A stretch of 64,000 nucleotides of DNA, taken from the NCBI GenBank assembly GCA_964515905.1, contig CAZEWK010000047.1:54454-118453 (forward strand), in the 5' to 3' direction. Positions 17,283 through 25,901 of this stretch are shown piece by piece (position 1 is the stretch's first letter; every line of letters begins with the position of its first letter). The position numbers were made by a program, and so were the translations under genes. The notes under the pieces were generated by a model. It saw only the letters and a program-made list of their open reading frames with translations. It made no database searches and was not told the DNA's origin. This DNA is from GCA-2712985 sp964515905. GTDB taxonomy: Bacteria > Pseudomonadota > Alphaproteobacteria > UBA7887.

Positions 17283-19049
17283 ATGGTTGATAAATACCAA
17301 GCACCACTTAACGATATCAGATTTGTCCTTAATAAGGTTCTTGACCTCGAACAATTAATGCAGATAGAGGGGTTTAAAACCTTCACACCAGACCTTATCG
17401 ACCAAGTTCTTCAAACGGCTGCTAAATTCGGTGAAGAGGTAGTGGCGCCGCTCAACCAACTTGGAGACCAGAAAGGTGCCCGCATAGAAAACGGTGTCGT
17501 TCGAGTGCCTGATGGTTTCGTAGATTGCTATCAAAAGTATGTTTCAGCTGGTTGGGGATCGGTGAATGGCGCAACTGAATACGGGGGTCAGGGCCTTCCT
17601 TGGACCATTGGAATTGCCCTTAACGAGATATGGCAATCAGCAAATATGTCCTTAGCTAATGCTTGGATGCTAACTCAAGCGGCGGTCGAAGCAATCCAAA
17701 CACATGGTACCTCAGTCCAGAAAGAAACTTATTTGCCGAAACTAATTAGTGGTCAATGGTCTGGCACAATGAATTTGACCGAGCCAAATGCGGGTTCTGA
17801 TGTTGGAGCACTAACCACCAAAGCTTATCAGAGCAACGGTACATGGAAAATTACCGGGACCAAGATCTTCATTACTCATGGGGATCAAAATATGAGTGAG
17901 AATGTTATTCATCTAGTACTTGCTCGTACACCGAACGCGCCTCCAGGAACCAAGGGCATTTCGCTCTTTGTTGTGCCGAAGTTTCTTGTTAATGATGAGG
18001 GTGGCCTGGGTCCTAGAAATGACCTACGGGTAGTGTCTCTTGAGCACAAGCTTGGACACATGGCTAGTCCAACTGCCGTCATGTCTTATGGTGATAATGG
18101 TGGAGCCACCGGATATCTACTTGGCGGTGAGAACCAGGGGATGTCATGCATGTTCACAATGATGAATAACGCCCGACTAAATGTCGCTATCCAGGGCCTC
18201 AGCATAGCGGAACGGTCCTACCAACGTGCTCTCCAATGGGCAAAAGAGAGAATACAAGGAAGGGCAATAAATGATCCTACCGGCGAGAAGGTCAGGATAA
18301 TTCAACATCCGGACGTCCGAAGAATGTTAATGGATATGAAGTCACAAATTGAAGCCATGCGAGCACTTTGTTACTCAGTGGCTGAAGCAATGGATTTGGC
18401 TTCCCAGCACCCAGACAAAACTATTAGAGAGAAGCACCGTGGCTATTTAGAGATTATGACACCGATCGCAAAAGCATGGAGCACAGACCAAGGTTTTGAG
18501 GTCACTTCCACGGGAATCCAGATACATGGGGGAATGGGTTACATTGAAGAAACAGGCGCAGCACAATACATGCGCGATGCACGCATCACTATGATTTACG
18601 AAGGCACAAATGGAATCCAAGCCCTGGATCTAATCCGACGAAAGTTGTCAAAAGAAACTGACGCGATTAACAGAATTTTTAGGAAAATGAACAAGACAAC
18701 GAAGACGTTATCGAGTTGTGAGGACAATTCTTTACAAATCATTGGGAAAGAACTCGGTTTGGCAGTTCCAGCACTTCGACAAGCAACAGACTGGATGCAA
18801 AGTGCCATTTTATCTGATCCGTTAGCCGCAGCCGCAAGTGCCACACAATACACTAGAATGTTCGGTTTCATCGCAGCTGGATGGTTGCTCGGTCAGTCTG
18901 CTCTAAGAGGAACAAAAACTGGGCATCCCACCAAAGCAGTGACCGCCAAATTTTTTGCAGAGCAACACTTGCCACCAGCGGCGGCACTATTGAGGCCAAT
19001 TGCCAACTCGGTCAATGCAACAATGGCACTTAGGGAGGAGCAATTTTGA
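17283..19049 (+). CDS. Acyl-CoA dehydrogenase, large (588 aa) subfamily
   Basis: FAD-dependent acyl-CoA dehydrogenase with the extra N-terminal segment (YQAPLNDIRFVLNKVL) and a C-terminal extension. Motifs: MNLTEPNAGSDVGAL, GTKIFITHGDQNM, IHGGMGYIEETGAAQYMRD and the catalytic base in IYEGTNGIQALDL. In the helix where isovaleryl-type enzymes carry their Glu, this protein reads MNNARLNVAIQG, so the base is the classical YEGT glutamate. This large group includes medium/long-chain enzymes and the methylmercaptopropionyl-CoA dehydrogenase DmdC; sequence reading alone does not separate these. The stop overlaps the start of the next small gene. Confidence 0.92.
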   Translation: MVDKYQAPLNDIRFVLNKVLDLEQLMQIEGFKTFTPDLIDQVLQTAAKFGEEVVAPLNQLGDQKGARIENGVVRVPDGFVDCYQKYVSAGWGSVNGATEYGGQGLPWTIGIALNEIWQSANMSLANAWMLTQAAVEAIQTHGTSVQKETYLPKLISGQWSGTMNLTEPNAGSDVGALTTKAYQSNGTWKITGTKIFITHGDQNMSENVIHLVLARTPNAPPGTKGISLFVVPKFLVNDEGGLGPRNDLRVVSLEHKLGHMASPTAVMSYGDNGGATGYLLGGENQGMSCMFTMMNNARLNVAIQGLSIAERSYQRALQWAKERIQGRAINDPTGEKVRIIQHPDVRRMLMDMKSQIEAMRALCYSVAEAMDLASQHPDKTIREKHRGYLEIMTPIAKAWSTDQGFEVTSTGIQIHGGMGYIEETGAAQYMRDARITMIYEGTNGIQALDLIRRKLSKETDAINRIFRKMNKTTKTLSSCEDNSLQIIGKELGLAVPALRQATDWMQSAILSDPLAAAASATQYTRMFGFIAAGWLLGQSALRGTKTGHPTKAVTAKFFAEQHLPPAAALLRPIANSVNATMALREEQF

Positions 19050-19405
19050 AATTCTATTTATGCATTATATTTATTTTGGCAGTTTTCGTGGAAGGTATTG
19101 TAAGCAACCAGGATAAAACGGCAGCAAGCGCGGAGAGCACTTGCGGTGTGTTTTTGAATGATGTCGGAGCTATGGGCACTTTATTTGAGGATATGTATCT
19201 TGAGTGGGCCATAGGTCAAATGGAACTCCAGAATAGAATTTCTAAAGTCCACGGCAGTGCCCAACGAGTAATCGACCCCGATATCATTGATTTCGACGAA
19301 CAAAGGGATTTTTTAATGGAGTTTTGCAACCAAAATCCCGACAAAGAGTTCGTTGATGGTGTCTTGTTACTCTATGAGCTATTTCCTGAAAACGAACAAC
19401 CATAG
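19046..19405 (+). CDS. Small exported two-cysteine protein, possibly HdeA/HdeB-like
   Basis: A 119-residue protein starting at a TTG whose bases overlap the stop of the preceding dehydrogenase (TTGA). A Sec signal peptide is seen (FYLCIIFILAVFVEGIVS). The mature part has exactly two cysteines, in STCGVFLND and MEFCNQNPDKEF, the latter followed by a helix. The spacing, the Trp-Ala-Ile-Gly helix start and the FCNQNP-type second motif resemble acid-stress chaperones of the HdeA/HdeB fold, where the two cysteines form a disulfide. The resemblance is by pattern only. Translational coupling to a cytoplasmic dehydrogenase is odd. Confidence 0.65.
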   Translation: MKFYLCIIFILAVFVEGIVSNQDKTAASAESTCGVFLNDVGAMGTLFEDMYLEWAIGQMELQNRISKVHGSAQRVIDPDIIDFDEQRDFLMEFCNQNPDKEFVDGVLLLYELFPENEQP

Positions 19406-19434
19406 AGTTCCATAATGCAACCAATTCTGTTGGA

Positions 19435-20442
19435 TTATAAAAGCTTTCGGCCCTCAATGGGATACGCTGGATCAGAGTAACCAGGTGTGGAGGGGTGACC
19501 TGGACTCACCAATTCATCGATAAATGACTCATCCTCATTTGTCCAATTGTGATTAAATGTAGCAAGATACGTTTTCATTTGAGAAAGAGTACGTGGTCCC
19601 GCAATAACAGATGTCACTGCTGGATTTGCAAGCACCCAACGGATGGCAAAGTGGACTGGATCCATCCCACGCTCTTTGGCGTACGTTACAACTTTGTCGG
19701 AAATTATGAACGACTCTTTTCGATATTCGGTCTGCATCATGCGCCGATCTTTTCGCGCAGCGCGACTCCCCTTTGTGGGCCCGCGACCAGCACCATATTT
19801 TCCTGTTAAGACGCCACGGGCGACAGGACTATAGGGAACGACACCAATTCCGTGATGTGCACAGACGGGCAACACTTCAACCTCCGGCATACGATTCAAA
19901 GCGTTGTAATATGGCTGGCTAACCACTGGTTTTGCCATACCTAATTCTTTACATAGCCACACAACCTCGGAATGTCGCCACGCCCTGAAATTGCTAATGC
20001 CAAAATAACGTATTTTTCCAGCCCGAATGGCGTCTCCAATTGCGCGCAACGATTCTCCTAAATCAGTAGTATGGTCCTCTCTGTGAAAATAATAGATATC
20101 AATATAATCTGTCTTTAATCGACGAAGAGACTGTTCGAGTTGGTTCGTTATCCAGCGCCTACTAAGACCTCGCTGGTTTGGATCTACCTGGTGGAAGGTT
20201 GATCCCACTTTGGTTGCTAAAATCCATTGATCGCGATTTTTACTAATTAATTTGCCCACAATTCTTTCGGATTGGCCTTTCGTGTATACATCTGCCGTGT
20301 CAATAAAATTTACGCCAGCATTTTTTGCCGAATTAACGATAGAATCAGCCACCTTCTCCGTTGTTTGATCGCCAAACATCATTGCACCCAAACAAAGAGA
20401 GGACACCTTAACACCACTTGAACCTAAAACTCGTAATTCCAT
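19435..20442 (-). CDS. Aldo/keto reductase
   Basis: NADPH-dependent reductase of the AKR superfamily, 335 residues, TIM-barrel. The catalytic tetrad can be traced: Asp in NFIDTADVYTKG, Tyr in the same motif, Lys in ILATKVGS and His in IYYFHREDH. The first strand reads LGSSGVKVSSLCLGAMMFGDQ, and the cofactor region is SVIAGPRTLSQM, as in the AKR11/12-like YajO/YghZ groups. It lies 23 bases downstream of the MaoC hydratase and may belong to that operon. The substrate is unknown. Confidence 0.9.
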   Translation of the reverse strand: MELRVLGSSGVKVSSLCLGAMMFGDQTTEKVADSIVNSAKNAGVNFIDTADVYTKGQSERIVGKLISKNRDQWILATKVGSTFHQVDPNQRGLSRRWITNQLEQSLRRLKTDYIDIYYFHREDHTTDLGESLRAIGDAIRAGKIRYFGISNFRAWRHSEVVWLCKELGMAKPVVSQPYYNALNRMPEVEVLPVCAHHGIGVVPYSPVARGVLTGKYGAGRGPTKGSRAARKDRRMMQTEYRKESFIISDKVVTYAKERGMDPVHFAIRWVLANPAVTSVIAGPRTLSQMKTYLATFNHNWTNEDESFIDELVSPGHPSTPGYSDPAYPIEGRKLL

Positions 20443-20465
20443 ATGAGCCTCACAGAATCTGAAAT

Positions 20466-21308
20466 TTATCGAAAGGTTACATCAACTGTCATTGCTAAAA
20501 ATTCACTTGAGTCAACCGCCCACGTACTAGCTTTACCTTCTGAATAGGACCCTTCCACTCTAAAATTATTGCCGGAAAATAATGGTCGTCGTGCCCGCAC
20601 TGTTGCCGTTTTAATAGTCTCATTTGGAAGTTCTCTTCGCACCAATTCTAGCAACAAGGTAGCGGTCAACGGCCCATGTACAATGAGCCCCGAATAACCT
20701 TCAACATTTGTCACATAGGGCATATCATAATGAATACGATGGCCGTTAAAAGTCAAAGCCGAATACCGAAAAAGGAAAACAGGGTCGGGATTGACTTCTG
20801 TACACCAACTTGGACTAGCAGGTGGTCGTTCTCCAGGAGGGGCTCTGTTACCGTTCGTAGCGGCCGATCTGTACACGATGTCGTGCTCCTCTTCTAACGC
20901 TAGTTCTTTAGACACAAAATACTCGTGCTTAACGGTTACAAGTGTTAATTGTCCAGATCGCCCATTTTTTTCCTTTACATGCAGTATTTTGGAGTTCCTT
21001 CGAATATCTTCGCCAACTTTTATTGGTCTGAAAAATTTTAGTCGATTTCCTCCCCACATCCTTCTTGGAAGTTCCACAGGCGGCAAAAATCCGCCACGAG
21101 GTGCATGCCCATCGGTGGACAACGCCGATTGTTTCGCAATTTCTGGAAACAGCATCCAGTGCCATCCAGGCGGCAAAGGATCACCAAGTATTGGTTTTTC
21201 ATCTAGATCGAACATAGCAGCCATACCAACAGCTTGACGTAACGAAACTTGATCCTGCGTTTCTTCCGTGCGTCCTATCCAGTCACTTAACTCAATCCTT
21301 CCAGACAC
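20466..21308 (-). CDS. MaoC/HTD2-type hydratase, mesaconyl-C4-CoA hydratase-like
   Basis: Hotdog-fold hydratase of 280 residues with an N-terminal MaoC_dehydrat_N-like half (PPGWHWMLFPE, RMWGGNRLKFFRPIKVG) and a C-terminal active half (FRYSALTFNGHRIHYD then GLIVHGPLTATLLLEL), where the Asn/His/Asp of the hydratase-2 motif lie. This two-half layout and the WGGNRL and FNGHRIHYD blocks match the group containing mesaconyl-C4-CoA and itaconyl-CoA hydratases. The GTG start shares its G with the stop of the CoA-transferase and has a near-perfect ribosome site. The adjacent CoA-transferase supports the assignment. Confidence 0.8.
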   Translation of the reverse strand: MSGRIELSDWIGRTEETQDQVSLRQAVGMAAMFDLDEKPILGDPLPPGWHWMLFPEIAKQSALSTDGHAPRGGFLPPVELPRRMWGGNRLKFFRPIKVGEDIRRNSKILHVKEKNGRSGQLTLVTVKHEYFVSKELALEEEHDIVYRSAATNGNRAPPGERPPASPSWCTEVNPDPVFLFRYSALTFNGHRIHYDMPYVTNVEGYSGLIVHGPLTATLLLELVRRELPNETIKTATVRARRPLFSGNNFRVEGSYSEGKASTWAVDSSEFLAMTVDVTFR

Positions 21309-22435
21309 TAAGTCACCTCCTTAAATTCAATACGAATTGCTTCGCTTTGTTCTCCGAGCGATGGAACAGAGCCATAATCCCTCTGCCCGTCTGTGAACTC
21401 AACGGGTGGCGCTATCAGTCTAACTACCCCACTCGGAGCCTCATATTCTACTGTTCGTAACTGGGGATGTCCTAATAGGTCCTCTACCTCATTCAGCGCT
21501 CCGCAAGCTATCCCGGCCCCTCTCAATTTGGTCATTAGCTCATCTCTGGACCACTTACCAAAACACTCACATACTATTCTATCTAGAGCTTGCCTGTGCT
21601 GCCCCCGGTTCGACGGAGAATCAAAACGGTTATCCTTCTCCAAATCAGGCTGTTGAAAAACTTCTCGACACAAACGTGCCCACTCTCGTTCATTCTGAAT
21701 AGAAATTAATACCATTTTTCCGTCAGCGGCTGGAAAAGCTCCATACGGTGCAATTGACGGATGGTGTAACCCATGTCGACCTAAAGACGCACCCGTATGA
21801 ACTTGATACAGGTAAGGGACGTTCATCCAATCTGCCATACCGGCAAAAAGAGAGACTTTTACGCCCAGTCCTTTGCCTGTACGCACTCTAGTCAACAAAG
21901 CCTCCAAAATCCCTGAATACGCATTCAATCCTGCGGCTATGTCACAAACGGACACTCCAACACGTCCCGGCTCTTCAGATCCACCGGTAATTGAACAGAG
22001 GCCTGTTTCCGCCTGTACAAGTAAGTCGTACGCCTTCATGTCCGAGTAGGAACCCGAGTCACCATATCCAGATATATCACATGTAATGAGTCGTGGGTGG
22101 CTTTTACGAAGTTCTGAGGAATCGAACCCCGCCCGGGCCGCCGCACCAGGTAAAAGGTTCTGGATGAATACATCGGCCCTACCCAAGATACGATGCAGCA
22201 AGCGATTGTCATCAGGGTCTTTTATATTGATGACGAGTGATTCTTTCCCCCGATTCAACCAGACAAAATAGGCGCTATCGCCATTCACTATCCTATCATA
22301 ATTTCTTGCAAAATCGCCTGCATCCCTTTCCAGCTTGATAACTCGCGCCCCAGCATCGGCAAGCCGTGAAGAACAAAGAGGAGCGGCTACTGCTTGTTCT
22401 AGTGATACTACTAGCAAATCTTGGAGGTTGGGCAT
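21308..22435 (-). CDS. CaiB/BaiF family (class III) CoA-transferase, mesaconyl-CoA transferase-like
   Basis: Class III CoA-transferase of 375 residues. The opening VVSLEQAVAAPLCSSRLADAG and ARVIKLERDAGDFARNYD are typical, and the catalytic aspartate is in KAYDLLVQAETGL. Further blocks are GRVGVSVCDIAAGLNAYSG and GLHHPSIAPYGAF. The overall pattern recalls the mesaconyl-CoA C1-C4 CoA-transferase of the 3-hydroxypropionate bicycle and related succinyl-CoA:dicarboxylate transferases. It is 19 bases downstream of an acyl-CoA dehydrogenase and abuts the MaoC hydratase, which would act on the transferred CoA ester. Substrate assignment is inference. Confidence 0.85.
   Translation of the reverse strand: MPNLQDLLVVSLEQAVAAPLCSSRLADAGARVIKLERDAGDFARNYDRIVNGDSAYFVWLNRGKESLVINIKDPDDNRLLHRILGRADVFIQNLLPGAAARAGFDSSELRKSHPRLITCDISGYGDSGSYSDMKAYDLLVQAETGLCSITGGSEEPGRVGVSVCDIAAGLNAYSGILEALLTRVRTGKGLGVKVSLFAGMADWMNVPYLYQVHTGASLGRHGLHHPSIAPYGAFPAADGKMVLISIQNEREWARLCREVFQQPDLEKDNRFDSPSNRGQHRQALDRIVCECFGKWSRDELMTKLRGAGIACGALNEVEDLLGHPQLRTVEYEAPSGVVRLIAPPVEFTDGQRDYGSVPSLGEQSEAIRIEFKEVT
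21313..21322 (-). promoter_or_regulatory. Near-perfect Shine-Dalgarno deciding the GTG start of the hydratase
   Basis: On the minus strand these bases read AAGGAGGTGA, almost fully complementary to the 16S rRNA 3' end. They lie 4 bases before the GTG at 21308 and inside the last codons of the CoA-transferase gene. The site fixes the GTG start and indicates coupled translation of the two genes. Confidence 0.75.
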
Positions 22436-22454
22436 CGTTTAATTTGAGACCGAG

Positions 22455-23618
22455 TTAATAGGACCGAGGCAATCCAAGAACATGCTGTCCAATATAACCA
22501 AGCACCATGTTAGTCGAAATGGGTGCGATCTGGTATAATCTGGTCTCACGAAACTTCCGTTCAATGTCGTATTCCTCTGCAAAACCAAAGCCTCCAAATG
22601 TCTGCATGCACATATCTGCAGCTCCCCAAGCGGCATCTCCTGCAAGCATCTTTGCCATGTTGGCTTCAGGGCCACAAGGAATACCTGCATCGAATAAGGC
22701 CGCAGCTTTACAAACCATTAAATACGCTGCCTCCGTTTCAGCATAAGATCGAGAAATGGGAAATTGGACCCCCTGGTTTTTCCCAATCGGACGACCGAAT
22801 ATTTCTCTCTCCTTAGCGTAACTGCTCGCCCGATCAATAAAATATCGAGCATCACCTATGGACTCACTACCAATCAAAATTCTTTCTGCATTCATACCAT
22901 CCAATATATAGCTAAACCCATCCCCTTCGTTCCCAATCAAACTATTAACCGGAATACGCATGTCAGTAAAAAATAATTCCGTTGTTGCATGATTGATCAT
23001 GGTGCGGATGGGTCGTATTTCCAAGCCTTCAACCTGATTCATCTCTACCAAAAAAACAGACAATCCGTGACGTCTGGACTGAACGTCTTTCACTGGCGTT
23101 GTTCTTGCAAGCAGCAGCAAAAGGTCTGAGTACTCAGCTCTACTGGTCCAGATTTTTTGGCCATTTACAACATATGAATCACCTTGTCGTACTGCCATGG
23201 TTTTTAACTGGGTCGTATCTGACCCGGTGTTTGGCTCGGTGACACCAAATGCCTGAAGTCGCAAATTGCCCGATGCAATTCCCGGCAGATAACGTTGTTT
23301 CTGTTCGTTTGAACCATGCCGAAGTACCGTTCCCATGATATACATTTGAGCGTGGCAAGCTGCTCCATTACAACCAGAGCGGTGAATTTCCTCCAGAATG
23401 GCTATAGCCGCACTGATGGGAAGTCCGCTACCACCATATTCTTCAGGAATAAGAGCAGCCAAATAACCCGCTGCCGTCAGGGAAGTAACAAATTCGGCAG
23501 GATATTCTCTCTTCTGATCTTTCTCCCTCCAATATTCACCGGGAAACTCGGCGCATAATGTCCGAACGCCTTCTCGAATTTCAGGATACGTCTCCTCTAG
23601 TGGAATACTCGGTGTCAT
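22455..23618 (-). CDS. Acyl-CoA dehydrogenase (isovaleryl-type catalytic-base position)
   Basis: FAD acyl-CoA dehydrogenase of 387 residues. Seen: EYGGSGLPISAA, FGVTEPNTGSDTTQL, GQKIWTSRAEYSD and CMQTFGGFGFAEEYDIERKFRE. The usual base motif YEGT is replaced by YQIAPISTNMV, so that Glu is absent. A glutamate occurs instead in DGMNAERILIG, the helix-G place used by isovaleryl-CoA and some long-chain dehydrogenases. It is first in the operon with the CoA-transferase and hydratase, suggesting it oxidises a branched or dicarboxylic acyl-CoA. Confidence 0.9.
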   Translation of the reverse strand: MTPSIPLEETYPEIREGVRTLCAEFPGEYWREKDQKREYPAEFVTSLTAAGYLAALIPEEYGGSGLPISAAIAILEEIHRSGCNGAACHAQMYIMGTVLRHGSNEQKQRYLPGIASGNLRLQAFGVTEPNTGSDTTQLKTMAVRQGDSYVVNGQKIWTSRAEYSDLLLLLARTTPVKDVQSRRHGLSVFLVEMNQVEGLEIRPIRTMINHATTELFFTDMRIPVNSLIGNEGDGFSYILDGMNAERILIGSESIGDARYFIDRASSYAKEREIFGRPIGKNQGVQFPISRSYAETEAAYLMVCKAAALFDAGIPCGPEANMAKMLAGDAAWGAADMCMQTFGGFGFAEEYDIERKFRETRLYQIAPISTNMVLGYIGQHVLGLPRSY

Positions 23619-23911
23619 CTAATCTCCGTCCACAAATGTTTTTCTTAAACAGTTTCTGTACATTAAGAATATAATTTGTCGTGCACTTTATAAGGCGTGG
23701 CTTCAGTGCTCAAGGTCCACGAAACAAGGGATAAGAAGATAATGTAGCATAATGCCCTTTGCCAGCATCTTTCCTTTCCAAATTTTAGTAATTTTGTCAG
23801 TTCAGAAGAGACCATGCCTAATATATTAAGACCCATTGTAAAGGATTGACTTATACGATATATATGATTGTATATAACCCTTTCCCCCACGATCATTCAA
23901 AGTGCTAGGTA

Positions 23912-24901
23912 ATGCTTGACCCCTTTGGCCGCCATATAAGCTATCTTCGAGTATCGGTTACTGATCGCTGCGACTTCCGGTGTGTATATTGCATGGCGGA
24001 GAATATGTCTTTCTTGCCAAAGGCCGACGTTTTGACCTTAGAAGAAATTGATCGACTTTGTTCCGCTTTTATCGATCTTGGGGTTCGAAAACTTCGATTG
24101 ACAGGTGGAGAACCGTTAGTTCGAAAAAATATTATGAGCTTAATTCGCAACTTATCCCGTCATTTGAATAATGGTAAATTAGACGAATTAACCTTGACAA
24201 CTAATGGAACTCAACTACCAAAATATGCCGATGAGTTGTACGACTGTGGAGTAAGGCGCATTAACGTTTCATGTGACACTCTTGATCCTGATCGTTTTAA
24301 AAAAATAACTCGATGGGGGCAATTACAACAAGTCTATGACGGACTGGAAGCTGCCTCGAAAGCTGGTTTAAAAGTTAAAATAAATGCTGTTGCAATAAAG
24401 GATGTCAATGAGCATGAATTTGACAAAATGATTGCCTGGTGCGGAGGAAAAGGGTTCGACCTAACCCTAATTGAAACAATGCCGTTGGGGGAAATTAGTG
24501 GTGAACGTACGGACCAGTACCTTCCTTTGTCTTTAGTCCGCAGTCGTTTACGCAAAAAATGGACTTTAACAGACATTGACTATCAGACTGGTGGTCCTGC
24601 GCGATATATGAAAGTCGAAGAGACAGGACAAAAATTAGGATTTATTACTCCACTCACACATAATTTTTGTGAGTCTTGCAACCGTGTTAGGTTAACCTGC
24701 ACTGGAATGCTCTATATGTGTTTAGGCCAGGAAGACTCTGCTGATCTGCGAAAGCCTCTGAGGCAAAGTGAAGACGATGGAGTTTTGATAAACGCTATTC
24801 ACGAAGCAATCGGTCGAAAACCAAAAGGGCACGATTTCATAATTGACCGCAACCATTTGGCTCCAGCTGTAGAGCGCCATATGAGCGTTACCGGAGGTTA
24901 A
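23912..24901 (+). CDS. moaA: GTP 3',8-cyclase MoaA
   Basis: Radical SAM enzyme for the first step of molybdenum cofactor synthesis, converting GTP to the cyclic pterin precursor with MoaC. The N-terminal cluster motif is RCDFRCVYCM; the SAM site is LTGGEPLVRK; the C-terminal cluster cysteines are in NFCESCNRVRLTCTG and the following CLG. The protein ends in the functional C-terminal Gly-Gly (SVTGG). At 329 residues it is full length. No other moa/moe genes lie next to it. About 290 bases of non-coding sequence precede it. Confidence 0.97.
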   Translation: MLDPFGRHISYLRVSVTDRCDFRCVYCMAENMSFLPKADVLTLEEIDRLCSAFIDLGVRKLRLTGGEPLVRKNIMSLIRNLSRHLNNGKLDELTLTTNGTQLPKYADELYDCGVRRINVSCDTLDPDRFKKITRWGQLQQVYDGLEAASKAGLKVKINAVAIKDVNEHEFDKMIAWCGGKGFDLTLIETMPLGEISGERTDQYLPLSLVRSRLRKKWTLTDIDYQTGGPARYMKVEETGQKLGFITPLTHNFCESCNRVRLTCTGMLYMCLGQEDSADLRKPLRQSEDDGVLINAIHEAIGRKPKGHDFIIDRNHLAPAVERHMSVTGG

Positions 24902-25005
24902 CACCTATTTCGTTTTGCCTTGATAGCGAATTAAGCGTACATAGCAAACCATCACAGTAGGTTTAATTATTGTCCTGACACCAAACTTCAGTGTGTTGAA
25001 AGTAC

Positions 25006-25773
25006 ATGAGTGAACAAAAAATTGGCTTCGTAGCATCAAGTACGGCTCCCGCCCAGACAGCTCTAAAATCTCTCAAAGAACTTTACGGTGATATTTCACT
25101 AGAAGAAGCCAATATAATTGTAGCCCTCGGCGGTGACGGTTTTATGATTGAAATGTTACATAAATTTATCCACCGTAATCTTCCTATTTACGGCATGAAT
25201 CGTGGTTCAGTTGGATTTTTGATGAACGCCTATACTGAGCAAAATCTTCCAAAGAGGCTGAAAGCAGCCCAACTGGCTTCAATACATCCTGTACTAATGC
25301 GCGCCCAGTGTTCAGACGGCTCAGTGGTGAAAGGATTAGCTATCAACGAAGTCTCACTGCTCCGGGAAACCAGGTATGCCGCTAAGGTAAAAATTTCAGT
25401 GGATCAAAAGGTCCGATTAGATGAGTTAGTTTGCGACGGGGTTCTTGTAGCCACACCGGCCGGCAGCACTGCCTATAATTTATCCGCCCACGGCCCCATT
25501 CTACCTTTAGGCTCAAAGCTAATGGCATTAACACCCATTTGTGCCTTCAGGCCGAGACGATGGCGGGGAGCTTTGATTCCAGAGACAGCTTCGATAGACA
25601 TAGAAATTTTGAATCCGGATAAACGACCTGTAAGTGCAACAGCCGACTACACTAACGCGCGCAGTGTTACCCGTGTCTCAATCAGTCAAGAACAACAACA
25701 AACGTTACGTTTGTTGTTTGATCCGGAACATGACCTTGAAGAACGTATCTTAGCAGAACAATTCCAACCATAA
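25006..25773 (+). CDS. nadK: NAD kinase
   Basis: Phosphorylates NAD to NADP. The 255-residue length fits the short alphaproteobacterial form. The ATP-binding GGDG motif is ALGGDGFMIEMLH; next come YGMNRGSVGFLMN, NEVSLLRE and the NAD site DGVLVATPAGSTAYNLSAHGPILP. It stands alone between moaA and an SDR gene. It links functionally with nadE and pncB later in the window, which make NAD. Confidence 0.96.
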   Translation: MSEQKIGFVASSTAPAQTALKSLKELYGDISLEEANIIVALGGDGFMIEMLHKFIHRNLPIYGMNRGSVGFLMNAYTEQNLPKRLKAAQLASIHPVLMRAQCSDGSVVKGLAINEVSLLRETRYAAKVKISVDQKVRLDELVCDGVLVATPAGSTAYNLSAHGPILPLGSKLMALTPICAFRPRRWRGALIPETASIDIEILNPDKRPVSATADYTNARSVTRVSISQEQQQTLRLLFDPEHDLEERILAEQFQP

Positions 25774-25901
25774 ATGCTGTTTTTATGTTTATTTAGACTC
25801 CGAAAACATTTTTTTGGTTTACTTAAACGAGAATACAAGTACCTATATGAAGAGAAATACTCAGTATATAAATTCGGTGTCTGTCGATAATGGGGATATA
25901 G

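Noticed and set aside
23663..23896. 77-codon minus-strand frame upstream of moaA
   Set aside because: No recognisable family, no clear ribosome site and it fills a gap expected to hold the moaA promoter; treated as a chance frame.
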